A model generated the notes under the pieces. That model saw nothing but the letters and a program-made list of their open reading frames with translations. It searched no databases and was not told the origin of the DNA. DNA of 30,798 nucleotides from JBAYHA01 sp964605975 (GTDB taxonomy: Bacteria > Patescibacteriota > Patescibacteriia > UBA11705 > JABHMO01). This document shows, piece by piece, positions 1-8,406 of this stretch (positions are counted from its first letter, which is position 1; the number at the start of each line of letters is the position of its first letter). The stretch lies in contig CAZSER010000006.1 of the NCBI GenBank assembly GCA_964605975.1, positions 1 to 30,798 on the forward strand, given 5' to 3'. Made by a program: the position numbers and the translations under genes.

Positions 1-5
1 AAGCA

Positions 6-308
6 ATGTCAAACATTGAACTTGGTAAGCAATCAGTGAAAATTGGTTTACAAAATGTTGCAAATGCAATGGGTGTCGGTGGCAAGGCAAATTACACAAT
101 AAATAATAAGCCAATAAACATTCACCTTGAGATACAAGTTGAAATGAAAGCTGCTGAATTAGAGAAGGTTATTGTATTTAGAAAAGAGAGTGTAATTCGT
201 GATCAACTACGTTGGATTAGAGGATCTGAACACGGTCGCGACGCTTTCCAAAACAATGAGTTATCAAATGATGTAAAAACTAAGTATGTACAACACGTAC
301 CAGGATAA
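6..308 (+). CDS. hypothetical protein (start uncertain)
   Basis: The 100-residue product is not recognised. It is mostly polar and has no membrane segment or cysteine motif. A central stretch (about residues 30-60, with INIHLEIQVEMK) has beta-strand-like alternation, and the C-terminal half is rich in charged residues and Asn. The ATG lies only 5 bases from the window edge and the frame is open to that edge, so the true start may lie upstream. It ends in TAA, 3 bases before the next ORF on the same strand, which suggests the two are co-transcribed. No function is proposed. Confidence 0.55.
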   Translation: MSNIELGKQSVKIGLQNVANAMGVGGKANYTINNKPINIHLEIQVEMKAAELEKVIVFRKESVIRDQLRWIRGSEHGRDAFQNNELSNDVKTKYVQHVPG

Positions 309-311
309 TAT

Positions 312-782
312 ATGATTGACAAAGAATTATTAGATCGTTTAAAAAATAATGTGATTTTTAAAGATGCATTATCAAGAGTTAATGATGAAACTGAGCGCAA
401 ATTAATAGAAAAACAAGCGATTGAGTTTTATGAAAAACTTTTAGATGCTTTAATCTCTTCCGACCTAAGTCGAAAATTAGCACATAATGCTTTAATGGAT
501 GCATTAAAAATTGCTAATAGATATATGATCCAAAGATTTGCTAAAATACCTCAAGTACAGATTGATAGGATTAGAGAAAAAATAGAAGAAAAGGGGGGGG
601 CTTTGCCGGAAGTAGAAAGGGTTGAGTTTGAAGGTGGGCTTAGTGCTATTTGTGGAGATCCAAATATTAATCTAGAAAATCGTCGGAGTGTTGCTGTCTG
701 GGCGTTAAAAATGTTAGAAGGAACAAAGATTTTGGGTAAAAAAAATAGCTATGAGTTTCTTTCTGCCATTTTAGAAAATTGA
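312..782 (+). CDS. hypothetical alpha-helical protein
   Basis: The 156-residue protein is not recognised. It is rich in Lys, Glu, Leu and Ile with long predicted helices (about residues 1-95), which would suit a small soluble regulatory or partner protein. It starts 3 bases after the preceding ORF, with no Shine-Dalgarno sequence in the gap, so translational coupling is likely. A run of eight G (593-600) lies in frame at the EEKGGALPE segment, unusual for such AT-rich DNA. It ends in TGA. No terminator hairpin with a T-tract is visible on the plus strand before the minus-strand gene that follows. Confidence 0.6.
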   Translation: MIDKELLDRLKNNVIFKDALSRVNDETERKLIEKQAIEFYEKLLDALISSDLSRKLAHNALMDALKIANRYMIQRFAKIPQVQIDRIREKIEEKGGALPEVERVEFEGGLSAICGDPNINLENRRSVAVWALKMLEGTKILGKKNSYEFLSAILEN

Positions 783-837
783 TTTTTTCTTATATTATTT
801 TTGCTGAAAAGATTTAAGCTATTTTTTAATTTAAAAA

Positions 838-863
838 AATAATCATGTGTTTACATGATTATT
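838..863 (-). terminator. Rho-independent terminator of the 869-1129 unit
   Basis: A perfect 11-bp stem (838-848 with 853-863) with a GTTT loop is followed on the minus strand by a T-tract (complement of 833-839). It sits just after the stop of the minus-strand ORFan. Confidence 0.7.
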
Positions 864-868
864 AAATG

Positions 869-1129
869 TTAGTATTGACTCTTTTCATTAAATACCTCAA
901 GGGATAATTCTATAATTTCTTTATGACTTGGGAACTCTGAAAAATATTTTCTAAGGTCTTCAAGTGGTTTTTGTAGTTCCTCAGTAGATGATTCTGTTGA
1001 CTCTCCTTTATTGCCGAAAAAAACATCAATACCCAACTTCATAATGATTTTTACGAGATTGGTGTATTCGAAATAAAAATTATCATTAGAAAGTCTAAGT
1101 TTACAGAAATTTTCTTTGTTGAATTTCAT
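869..1129 (-). CDS. small ORFan protein with strong SD
   Basis: This is an 86-residue protein of unknown function, acidic in its second half (a Ser/Glu-rich STESSTEEL segment, then a predicted helix) and without a membrane segment. I chose the ATG at 1129 over the TTG one codon upstream because a GGAGG (complement of 1137-1141) sits 7 bases before the ATG but only 4 before the TTG. It has its own promoter (AGTCAA/AGATTA on the plus strand at 1181/1158) and its own terminator. It is therefore an independent transcription unit between the first two ORFs and pilB. It belongs to the SD-bearing ORFan class seen through the window. Confidence 0.6.
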   Translation of the reverse strand: MKFNKENFCKLRLSNDNFYFEYTNLVKIIMKLGIDVFFGNKGESTESSTEELQKPLEDLRKYFSEFPSHKEIIELSLEVFNEKSQY

Positions 1130-1157
1130 CAAAGAACCTCCAAATAAGAAAAACTAA

Positions 1158-1186
1158 AGATTAACACGAAAAAAAACAAAAGTCAA
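1158..1186 (-). promoter_or_regulatory. promoter of 869-1129 ORFan
   Basis: On the minus strand, TTGACT (1186-1181), a 17-base spacer and TAATCT (1163-1158). The -35 is good and the -10 weak. The start of the transcript carries only a degenerate form (GTTTTTCT) of the GTTCTTT box found at other ORFans. Confidence 0.5.
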
Positions 1187-1204
1187 CACATCTTTGTTGT
1201 TTAA

Positions 1205-1231
1205 AAAAAACCGCTAAAATAGCGGTTTTTT
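1205..1231 (-). terminator. terminator of pilB
   Basis: The stem CCGCTA/TAGCGG (1211-1216 with 1220-1225), extended by A/T pairs, has a 3-base loop and gives a run of eight T on the minus strand, directly after the pilB stop. Confidence 0.8.
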
Positions 1232-1236
1232 CGTGG

Positions 1237-3006
1237 TTATTCAATTACTCGGAAGACTTCTTCTGGTGTTGTTATTCCTTTTAAAACTTTAATTATTCCA
1301 TCTTGAACCATCGTGATCATGCCGTTTTTAATGGCAATATTTTGTAAATCATCCTCACTAATGTTTCCAGACATGATAGATTTTTCTATTTCGGGTGTCA
1401 TGGTCATGATTTCATAAATACCGACACGACCTTTGTAGCCCAAACCATGACATTGTTCACAGCCTTGTCCTTGGAAAAATTTGGCATTTTTCAAATCAGG
1501 TTTGTCGGGATGGCCGTCAGGAATTGAGTTTGTAATTTCTTCAATTTTTTTCATCATTTCTTGTTCCGGCGTAATTTCTTTTTTGCATTTTTCACAAATT
1601 TTTCTTACTAATCTTTGTCCAATAATGGCATTAAGCGCCGGCGCTAATAAAAATGGTCTAACTTGCATCGCCAAAAATCTGGGAATAGCACCGGCCGCAT
1701 TGTTAGTGTGAATGGTGGAAATTACTAAATGTCCAGTAAGCGCAGCATTAATCGCCACCTCGGCAGTTTCTAAGTCACGCATTTCTCCGACCATGACAAC
1801 ATCGGGATCTTGACGAAGAAGTGATCTTAAACCATCAGCAAAAGAGTATCCCTTGTTGTGATCCACTTGGCTTTGATTTATTCCTTTTAGTTTGTATTCA
1901 ACAGGATCTTCTAGAGTAATAATTTTTACATCTTCTTGGTTTAGTTTGTTCAAAACGGCATAAAGGGTGGTTGTTTTACCAGATCCGGTTGGTCCGGTAG
2001 CAATAATCATGCCATTTGGTCTTTCAACCTGATGTTTTAAATTTTCAAAAGCTTTTCCTGTTAAACCAAGATCTTCGAAGGTTAAACTGGCAGTTGATGA
2101 TTTTAATAAACGCATTACCACACTTTCTCCCCATGTTGTTGGTAGACAGGAGACACGAACATCGATAGTTTCTTCTTTTAGATGAATAGTAAATCTCCCA
2201 TCTTGTGGTTTTTCTATCACATTTAATTTTAGTCCAGAAAGGAGTTTAATCCGAGCAATTATTTTGGTCCAGTCTTCTTTTTTTATTGAGGCGGTGTCAT
2301 GGAGAACTCCATCAATACGAAATCGGACTTTTATTTCTGATTCTTCCGCTTCAACATGAATATCAGAAGAGTTTGTTTGAATAGCTGAGGCAATTAAAAG
2401 ATTGACTAATTCAGTGATGTTGGTTTTTTTGATTACTTCGTTTAGTTTTGTGAAGTCGAGCGCTGAATTTTTGAACTTTTCTAAATCATCAGCATTAATT
2501 TCTACTCCGACAATAGGTTTACTATATCGAGGTTGTTTATCATATAAAGCGAGAGCTTTGTCAAAACTTCTTTGTGAAATTAAATAAAGTTCAACCTTGG
2601 CATGTAGTCTTTCGGCTAGGGCGTGAGAAATTTGGGGAGCTTCGGGGTTTTTGGGGTCAATAATTCCCAAGCGAATTTGTTCTCCTGTATTAACAAAACA
2701 GATAACTTTTTCTTTTTGACAGGTTGAAAAATCTACTGTTTTTAGGGCTTCACCGCTAATGGGAAATTTTTCTAGATTTATATAAGGAAGTTTGTGTTGT
2801 GATGCTAATTCGGCAGTTTCTTGTTCTTTTTTATTAACATTAATGGTGTCTATTTTGTCAGAAAGAGCTTCTGTTGTTGTTTTTTCATCAGCCAGTTTAT
2901 TTTTCTTTTTTTTCTTTTTTGCGGAAATTCCAGAGGTTGTTTTTTTTAATTTAGAGAGACCTTTTTCTCCCAATAAATCTTCAATAGATGAGCTGGTTGT
3001 TGGCAT
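1237..3006 (-). CDS. pilB: type IV pilus assembly / type II secretion ATPase PilB (GspE family)
   Basis: This is the cytoplasmic hexameric ATPase that powers pilin polymerisation. The 589 residues have family length. A Lys-rich low-complexity N-terminus (about 20-40) is followed by an MshEN/T2SSE-N-like domain (about 60-160) and the ATPase core: Asp box at 363-371 (ITLEDPVEY), Walker A GPTGSGKT at 338-345, Walker B around 403-416 (VVMVGEMRD) and His box TGHLVISTIHTN at 424-435. A zinc tetracysteine motif is present (C471/C474 and C516/C519). The ATG has no Shine-Dalgarno sequence. No other pilus genes are adjacent, so it is an orphan at this locus. PilB and GspE cannot be separated from sequence alone; PilB is preferred from common Patescibacteria gene content. 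Confidence 0.93.
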   Translation of the reverse strand: MPTTSSSIEDLLGEKGLSKLKKTTSGISAKKKKKKNKLADEKTTTEALSDKIDTINVNKKEQETAELASQHKLPYINLEKFPISGEALKTVDFSTCQKEKVICFVNTGEQIRLGIIDPKNPEAPQISHALAERLHAKVELYLISQRSFDKALALYDKQPRYSKPIVGVEINADDLEKFKNSALDFTKLNEVIKKTNITELVNLLIASAIQTNSSDIHVEAEESEIKVRFRIDGVLHDTASIKKEDWTKIIARIKLLSGLKLNVIEKPQDGRFTIHLKEETIDVRVSCLPTTWGESVVMRLLKSSTASLTFEDLGLTGKAFENLKHQVERPNGMIIATGPTGSGKTTTLYAVLNKLNQEDVKIITLEDPVEYKLKGINQSQVDHNKGYSFADGLRSLLRQDPDVVMVGEMRDLETAEVAINAALTGHLVISTIHTNNAAGAIPRFLAMQVRPFLLAPALNAIIGQRLVRKICEKCKKEITPEQEMMKKIEEITNSIPDGHPDKPDLKNAKFFQGQGCEQCHGLGYKGRVGIYEIMTMTPEIEKSIMSGNISEDDLQNIAIKNGMITMVQDGIIKVLKGITTPEEVFRVIE

Positions 3007-3077
3007 ATATTGTTATTATTCTTTATCAGTATACTATTTTTTTGGAAATTAAGATAGTTTTTTTCTCCACAGAGTCT

Positions 3078-3106
3078 TTGATTTTGTTCTTGTTTTGTGA
3101 TAATAT
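3078..3106 (+). promoter_or_regulatory. candidate promoter of the 3135 gene
   Basis: TTGATT (3078-3083), 17 bases, TAATAT (3101-3106); an overlapping GATAAT at 3099 follows a TG. The region is AT-rich, so chance matches are likely. Confidence 0.35.
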
Positions 3107-3134
3107 AAAGTTGTTAATAAATTAAAAAAAGCTT

Positions 3135-4010
3135 ATGGCAATAGACAAATTTTCAGAGGGGGGAGGGAAAGCGGAAACAAAAAAAAGAGCTCGATTATCT
3201 CGAGTTATTGAAGACGATGAGCTTTTTGAGGACAATGTTCCTCAAAGAAAAGAAAAAAGAGATAATGGTTGGATTAATTTAGTTATTGTTTCAGTCGTTA
3301 TTTTGGCGATTGTGGGTCTTTTTTTCTCTTACACCAAGGATAAAATAAGCAAAGTAAAAGAGGACGGACAAGGACTGGAGCAAGAAGTAGAATATCTAAA
3401 AACTGAATTAGCGAACTTACAACAAAAAGCAGAAGTGTTAGAAAAAGACAGTCTTACTAATAAAAGTGCTTTGTTGGATCTTTTTGAGAAACAACGGACA
3501 ATTCCGGAAGAAGTTAATATTACCGATTGGAATTTATTGACGGATGAAAAAATCCCATTCACTTTAAGTTTCCCAAAATCTTGGGAGCGAGTAAATGTTA
3601 TTATCGGCGAGCCGGAGGTTGAAAATGTTGTCTATTTACAACCTGTAGCATCTTCTGATTTTTCTAATGCAATTACTTTGCGAACTGATTATGAAGAATA
3701 TTTTAGTTTGGAAATAGAGAAGAAAAAAGAGCTTTTTGCGGATTTGAATCTTATCTACCAAAAAGATGCCACTGATTTTTCTTTGCTATATTTTATTAAT
3801 ATTGATCGTCATAATCGAGAAATACCAACAGTTTTAATTTTAACTACGGATAAAATTTATCGTGCTACTTTTAATATCTCAGACAAAAAAATTAATAATT
3901 ACTTTGAATATCGCAAAAATTTTGAAGAAATAATGGGGACATTCAAATTGGTTGTTCTTGAAAAAGAAACAGATGAAAAATCCGAAGAAGAAAACAAAAC
4001 AGAAAATTAA
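3135..4010 (+). CDS. membrane-anchored coiled-coil protein, unknown function
   Basis: The 291-residue protein has a charged cytoplasmic N-terminus (1-45), one membrane segment (about 46-66, GWINLVIVSVVILAIVGLFF), then a coiled coil (about 70-110, heptad-like LEQEVEYLKTELANLQQKAE). A globular, probably extracytoplasmic domain follows (about 125-275, with PFTLSFPKSWERV and a final MGTFKL). The SFPKSW...IMGTFK pattern resembles PsbP/DUF1795-like folds, but that is a loose resemblance only. The acidic C-terminal tail is low complexity. No SD is visible; the ATG context is AAAAAAGCTT. It is transcribed divergently from pilB across a short gap and has its own terminator. Confidence 0.7.
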   Translation: MAIDKFSEGGGKAETKKRARLSRVIEDDELFEDNVPQRKEKRDNGWINLVIVSVVILAIVGLFFSYTKDKISKVKEDGQGLEQEVEYLKTELANLQQKAEVLEKDSLTNKSALLDLFEKQRTIPEEVNITDWNLLTDEKIPFTLSFPKSWERVNVIIGEPEVENVVYLQPVASSDFSNAITLRTDYEEYFSLEIEKKKELFADLNLIYQKDATDFSLLYFINIDRHNREIPTVLILTTDKIYRATFNISDKKINNYFEYRKNFEEIMGTFKLVVLEKETDEKSEEENKTEN

Positions 4011-4034
4011 TTGACAGTTTGTTATAAATATTAT

Positions 4035-4064
4035 AAAAAGAAGTGGTAAAAACTGCTTCTTTTT
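4035..4064 (+). terminator. terminator after the 3135 gene
   Basis: A 13-bp stem (4035-4047 with 4052-4064, two G/T pairs) with an AAAA loop runs into TTTTTATTTT. Confidence 0.75.
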
Positions 4065-4141
4065 ATTTTAAATATGAAAAAATAAGTTGATTGGTCTATT
4101 GATCAAAAAATTATTAAATCAACTATTTATTTGAAAAAATT

Positions 4142-5230
4142 ATGTCTTTTTCCATTGGAATTGTTGGTTTGCCAAATGTTGGTAAGTCAACCACTTTTAA
4201 AGCTTTAACAAAAAAACAGATTGATATTGCTAATTATCCTTTTTGCACCATTGAACCGAACAAAGGAATCGTTGCGGTTCCAGATGAACGGTTAGAAAAG
4301 TTAGCCGTTTTTTCTAATTCAAAAAAAACAATTTTTTCAACCATTGAATTTGTCGATATTGCAGGATTGGTGAAGGGGGCTAGTCAGGGTGAAGGTTTGG
4401 GCAATAAATTTTTGGCGAATATTCGGGAGGTTGATGCGATTTGTCATGTAATTCGGGGTTTTGAATCGGGAAATATTATTCATGTTGCCAATCGAGTAAG
4501 TCCACAAGATGATGCGGAAATAATTGAAATGGAGTTGGCTTTTGCCGATTTAGATGTTGTCAAAAAACATGCCGTTAAGTTACGAGATAAATTAAAATCA
4601 TCAGGGCAAAAAGATGAAAAAGATAATCGTAAAATGTTGGAATTTTTGCAAGAAAAAATTATTCCGGCTTTGGAAGGGGGAAAACCGATTCGCAAAATTG
4701 ATTTAACCGATGAAGAAAAAGAAAGTTTAAAATATCTTAGTTTGTTAACTCAAAAGCCGATGATTTATCTGTTAAATGTTGATGAAAACTCACTAAATCA
4801 AGATCCTGTCTTACCAAAGTTACAAGATGAAGTTGTTATTCCGGTTTGTGCACAACTTGAATCGGAGTTGGCCGAATTATCAAAAGAAGATGCCGTTGAG
4901 TTTATGAAAGAAGTTGGCATTGTTAGTTCTGGTTTGGATAAAATAATTTTGGCTTCTTACAAAATTTTAAATTTAATCAGTTATATAACAACGGGTCCAG
5001 ATGAAACTCGCGCTTGGACAATAACGAATGGCACCAAGGCTCCGCAGGCGGCGGCGAAGATACATAATGATTTTGAACGAGGGTTTATCGCCGCCGAAGT
5101 TATTAATTGGCAACAGTTATTAAATGTCGGGAGTGAGGCTTCCGCCAAAGAGAAGGGACTGTTAAAATTAGAAGGAAAAGATTATATAGTCAAAGATGGG
5201 GATGTGATTGTTTTTCGGTTTAATGTTTAA
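4142..5230 (+). CDS. ychF: ribosome-associated ATPase/GTPase YchF (OLA1 family)
   Basis: YchF is a conserved Obg-family P-loop nucleotidase that binds ribosomes and acts in translation and stress control. It has 362 residues, the usual length. Visible motifs are the P-loop GLPNVGKST (9-17), the switch II DIAG (72-75) and NVDE (212-215) in place of the classical NKxD; this G4 variant gives the family its ATP preference. A C-terminal TGS domain (about 277-361, ending in DGDVIVFRFNV) is present. The leader has no SD and is A/T-rich. It is a single-gene unit closed by a strong terminator, whose right arm abuts the promoter of the next gene. Confidence 0.97.
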   Translation: MSFSIGIVGLPNVGKSTTFKALTKKQIDIANYPFCTIEPNKGIVAVPDERLEKLAVFSNSKKTIFSTIEFVDIAGLVKGASQGEGLGNKFLANIREVDAICHVIRGFESGNIIHVANRVSPQDDAEIIEMELAFADLDVVKKHAVKLRDKLKSSGQKDEKDNRKMLEFLQEKIIPALEGGKPIRKIDLTDEEKESLKYLSLLTQKPMIYLLNVDENSLNQDPVLPKLQDEVVIPVCAQLESELAELSKEDAVEFMKEVGIVSSGLDKIILASYKILNLISYITTGPDETRAWTITNGTKAPQAAAKIHNDFERGFIAAEVINWQQLLNVGSEASAKEKGLLKLEGKDYIVKDGDVIVFRFNV

Positions 5231-5254
5231 AATAGGTTTAAAGAAAAGAATAAA

Positions 5255-5287
5255 AAACAAATACCGGCTTAAGGTCGGTATTTGTTT
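5255..5287 (+). terminator. terminator of ychF
   Basis: A long stem built on CAAATACCG (5258-5266) and CGGTATTTG (5276-5284), with flanking A/T pairs and a short loop. Its right end overlaps the -35 element of the next unit. Confidence 0.8.
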
Positions 5288-5327
5288 GACAAAAATAAAT
5301 GTATTTGATAAAAAAGATTGTTCTTTA
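5286..5327 (+). promoter_or_regulatory. promoter and GTTCTTT leader box of the 5394 unit
   Basis: TTGACA (5286-5291), 17 bases, TAAAAA (5309-5314), then GTTCTTTA (5320-5327) at the predicted start of the transcript. The same arrangement recurs at 9925, 14150, 16849, 27752 and 28744. Confidence 0.6.
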
Positions 5328-5393
5328 CATTTTATAAGGAGAATTGAAAAGTAATCTTTTGTGGTCTTTGTTTAAACTATTTAGGGGGTTAAA

Positions 5394-6286
5394 ATGAAGG
5401 ATGAAGTTGTGGTCTTGATAAGAACTTTTCATTCGGGGGCTGGAAAGCCTGATCAAAAATTGTTTGATTGTAATATTTTTAAAGAAAAAGTGGTTCTTCC
5501 CGTTAGGAAATGTTTTCCTCTAGCAGACTCTAATCTTGACTTTGGTTATTCTTTTAAAATTATTTTTTTGGTTAATTCAGACAAGGAATCTCCGGTTAGT
5601 GAGCATGTTTTTGATCGTGAAGAAACTTTTTCTGGAGAAAATTTGAAAAAAGAGTTTGCTGTTGAAATAGAAAAGGGAAAGGTTGAAGTCTTTGATTGAG
5701 GAAAAAATCCAGGAAGTGCTAGGGCTTTAAACTTTGGTATTGAGAAAATCAAAGCAAGTAGTAGTTTGCCTAAATTTGTTTTGATTTGGTCTCCTGAGTT
5801 AGAATTATCTGCTTTTGATATATCCTCTGCGTGTCATTTTATGGAAATAAAAAACTGCACCTTGTTGGTTTTTTTTGAAAGCAATGGTGGAGTAATTTGC
5901 CATGGATGGTTCCACAAAATACTGGATGTCTTTGGAGATCAAAACTGTTTGAAAAAAACAGTTTTGATCCATGGTGTGATGGTGATTCAAAAGAAGTGCT
6001 TATTTTTCCTGAGTTCCCTGATCCCGTTTCTGTTGCCGGAATGGAGGATTTTCATTTGCAACTGCGATTGCTCAAAAAAATAAATCTCCGATGGGGTATG
6101 TATGGGAGATATAATCCGTTTGCTTGGAATGTTGATTTTTTGAATGATCCGATTCGGAGAGAAAATCATTTGAAAAAAATTGTAAGGCAGATGAAGGTCA
6201 TGAGGTTTTACGCCAAAGAACTTTTTCCCGAACGGGAGTTTGAAGAAGTTATGGATGAGTTTTTCTCAACAAGTAGCTTCTCATAG
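5394..6286 (+). pseudogene. disrupted glycosyltransferase-like gene (one stop, one frameshift)
   Basis: Three ORF pieces read as one protein of about 297 residues. Piece 1 (5394-5699, SD AGGGGG 5 bases before the ATG) ends at TGA 5697-5699. The same frame then continues with GKNPGSARALNFGIEK and stays protein-like to about 5880. The reading then has to move to another frame (a -1 shift between 5879 and 5899) to give LPWMVPQNTGCLWRSKLF, then GMEDFHLQLRLL, and ends at TAG 6284-6286. The GSARALNFGIE, NTGCLWRSKLFE..SFDPW and GMED..LQLRLL blocks resemble nucleotide-sugar and acceptor-loop regions of family 2 glycosyltransferases; this assignment is tentative. Promoter, SD and terminator remain intact. 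It could be a recent pseudogene, a sequencing error, or recoded. Confidence 0.6.
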
Positions 6287-6295
6287 TTTTAAATT

Positions 6296-6326
6296 AAAAA
6301 AGCGATTGCCAAGCAATCGCTTTTTT
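6296..6326. terminator. bidirectional terminator between the 5394 unit and groEL
   Basis: Perfect GCGATTGC/GCAATCGC stem (6302-6309 with 6313-6320), CAA loop, A6 on the left and T8 on the right. It serves both converging units. Confidence 0.9.
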
Positions 6327-6335
6327 TTTATTTTT

Positions 6336-7970
6336 TTACATCATTCCGCCCATACCTCCCATTCCTGATAATCCGTGATTGTGTTCAGTTTTTTCTTCAG
6401 CTTCATCACTAATTACACATTCCGTTGTTAACATCATAGCGGAGATGGAAACAGCATTTTGTAGAGCGGTCCGCGTTACTTTTGTGGGGTCGATAATACC
6501 AGCTTCCACTAAATCTTCAAACTTATTCAAGAGAGCATTATATCCAATATTTCCTTGTTGTTCTCTGATTTTTTCAGCGATGACGGAACCGTCAGCGCCA
6601 GCATTTTCGGCAATTATTTTGACTGGAGCTTCGAGAGCTTTTTTCAAAATTTCAACACCTAAATGTTCTTCGCCTTCAAGGGCTAAATTATCTAAAACTG
6701 CTTTTGCTCGAAATAGTGCGACTCCACCACCAGGGACAATACCTTCTTCAACGGCCGCCTTGGTGGCATTGATAGCGTCTTCAATTCTTAACTTTATTTC
6801 TTTCATTTCTGTTTCGGTGGAAGCTCCTACTTTGATCACGGCTACCCCACCGGAAAGTTTAGCTAATCGTTCTTTGAGTTTTTCTTTGTCATAATCGGAG
6901 GTGGCAAGATCAATTTCTTTTTTAATTCTAAAAATTCTTTCGGCAACTTTTTCTTTGTCTCCTTTTCCTTCAACGATGGTAGTGTTTTCTTTGGTGGAAA
7001 TTATTTTATGAGCAGATCCTAACATTTCTATTTCAACATTTTCTAGTTTTAAACCAACTTCTTCAGTTATTACTGTTGCGCCAGTTAAAACAGCAATATC
7101 TTCTAGCATTTCTTTTCGGCGGTCGCCAAAACCGGGAGCTTTGATGGCCAAAGTGTTAAAAGATCCTCGAATTTTGTTAACCACCAAAGTGGCCAAAGCT
7201 TCACCTTCTAAGTCCTCGGCAATAATAACTAATTCTTTTTTGCCAATTTGGGCTAGTTTTTCTAACAAAGGCAAAATATCGTTGATAGAAGAAATTTTTT
7301 TGTCAGTAATTAAGAGATATGGTTCTTGATATTCAGATTCCATTCTTTCGGTATTTGTAATCATGTAAGGAGAGAGGTATCCTTTATCAAACTGCATTCC
7401 CTGAACAACCTCTTTTTCTATACCAAAACTTTGTGATTCTTCAACAGTAATAACGCCATCTTTGGTAACTTCTTGCATCGCTTCGGCAATGATTTTTCCT
7501 AATTTTTCATCATTGGCACTAATTGAAGCAACTTGAGCAATTTCTTCTGGTTTGGAAATGGGTTTGCTGATTTTTTCTTTTAATTCAGTAATAACGGCTT
7601 GAACTGCTTTTTCCATTCCTTTTTTAATTAACATTGGATTGGCTCCAGCCGTGACATTTTTTACGCCTTCGCTAATAATTGCTTGGGTTAAAACGGTGGC
7701 TGTTGTTGTTCCATCTCCGGCAATGTCATTGGTTTTTCCTGCAACTTCTTTAACTAAGTTAGCGCCAACATTTTCAATTTTATCTTTTAATTCAATTTCT
7801 TTGGCGATTGTCACACCATCATTACAAATTTGAGGAGAGCCAAAGCCTTTGTCAAGAACAACATTACGACCTTTTGGTCCAAGTGTTACTTTGACAGCAT
7901 TAGCTAATTTATCAACTCCTCTTTTTAAACCTTGTCGAGCTTCCGTATCAAAAATAATTTGTTTAGACAT
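6336..7970 (-). CDS. groEL: chaperonin GroEL (60 kDa)
   Basis: This is the ATP-driven folding chamber subunit that works with GroES. It has 544 residues, full length. Visible signatures are GPKGRNVVL (31-39), DGVTIAKEIEL (51-61), the ATP-site GDGTTTATVL (85-94) and the flexible C-terminal GGMGGMM tail. It is second in the groES-groEL operon, 36 bases after the groES stop, and has no SD. It shares the operon's CIRCE/HrcA heat-shock control. Confidence 0.99.
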   Translation of the reverse strand: MSKQIIFDTEARQGLKRGVDKLANAVKVTLGPKGRNVVLDKGFGSPQICNDGVTIAKEIELKDKIENVGANLVKEVAGKTNDIAGDGTTTATVLTQAIISEGVKNVTAGANPMLIKKGMEKAVQAVITELKEKISKPISKPEEIAQVASISANDEKLGKIIAEAMQEVTKDGVITVEESQSFGIEKEVVQGMQFDKGYLSPYMITNTERMESEYQEPYLLITDKKISSINDILPLLEKLAQIGKKELVIIAEDLEGEALATLVVNKIRGSFNTLAIKAPGFGDRRKEMLEDIAVLTGATVITEEVGLKLENVEIEMLGSAHKIISTKENTTIVEGKGDKEKVAERIFRIKKEIDLATSDYDKEKLKERLAKLSGGVAVIKVGASTETEMKEIKLRIEDAINATKAAVEEGIVPGGGVALFRAKAVLDNLALEGEEHLGVEILKKALEAPVKIIAENAGADGSVIAEKIREQQGNIGYNALLNKFEDLVEAGIIDPTKVTRTALQNAVSISAMMLTTECVISDEAEEKTEHNHGLSGMGGMGGMM

Positions 7971-8006
7971 ATTTTTTAATCAACTAATAATTTTTAATTA
8001 AACTTT

Positions 8007-8291
8007 TTATTCAATAATAGCTAGAACATCATTTTCGCTTAAAACCAAAAGTTCTTCATTATTGATTTTTATTTCGTTTGGAGCATATTTAGTGAAAATA
8101 ACTTTATCTCCAACTTTGACAGACATCGGAAGACGATCTCCTTTGTCGGTTAATTTCCCTGGTCCAACGGCGATTACTTCGCCTTGCTCTGGTTTTTCTT
8201 TGGTGCTTTCTGGAAGAAAAATGCCTGAGGCCGTTTTTTCTTCTTTGGAAACAGCCTTGACGATCAGATGATCATTTAACGGTTTGAGCAT
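8007..8291 (-). CDS. groES: co-chaperonin GroES (10 kDa)
   Basis: This is the heptameric lid of the GroEL chamber. The start MLKPLNDHLIVKAV at 8291 gives 94 residues, the family length, with KTASGIFLPESTKEKPEQGEVIAVGPG containing the mobile loop and roof sequence. A longer reading from 8375 begins with GTG inside the CIRCE operator and downstream of the promoter, so it is not used. The leader is A-rich without an SD. It is first in the groES-groEL operon. Confidence 0.98.
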   Translation of the reverse strand: MLKPLNDHLIVKAVSKEEKTASGIFLPESTKEKPEQGEVIAVGPGKLTDKGDRLPMSVKVGDKVIFTKYAPNEIKINNEELLVLSENDVLAIIE

Positions 8292-8368
8292 ATTTTTTTT
8301 ATCTTTATTCAGAAAAAAAACGAACGAAAAGGTTTGTTTTTTTTTGAATAGAGATTGGTTATTTGTTT

Positions 8369-8395
8369 TTAGCACTCGTTTCTGTTGAGTGCTAA
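8369..8395 (-). promoter_or_regulatory. CIRCE operator (HrcA site)
   Basis: TTAGCACTC, nine bases, GAGTGCTAA: a perfect match to the CIRCE consensus. It lies just downstream of the groES -10, so bound HrcA would block early transcription. It is the only CIRCE I see in the window; hsp20 at 25652 has none. Confidence 0.97.
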
Positions 8396-8406
8396 TTTGT
8401 TTTCAT

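Noticed and set aside
4086..4127. GTTGATT...AATCAAC inverted repeat upstream of ychF as an operator
   Set aside because: Only 7-bp arms far apart in AT-rich DNA; chance is sufficient.
5697..5699. UGA read as Gly or Trp, as in Absconditabacteria and Gracilibacteria
   Set aside because: No intact conserved gene in the window has an in-frame TGA; an alternative code would show many. The TGA here is treated as a lesion.
8292..8375. N-terminal extension of GroES
   Set aside because: It would start at GTG inside the CIRCE operator; the family start is MLKPLNDHLIVKAV at 8291.
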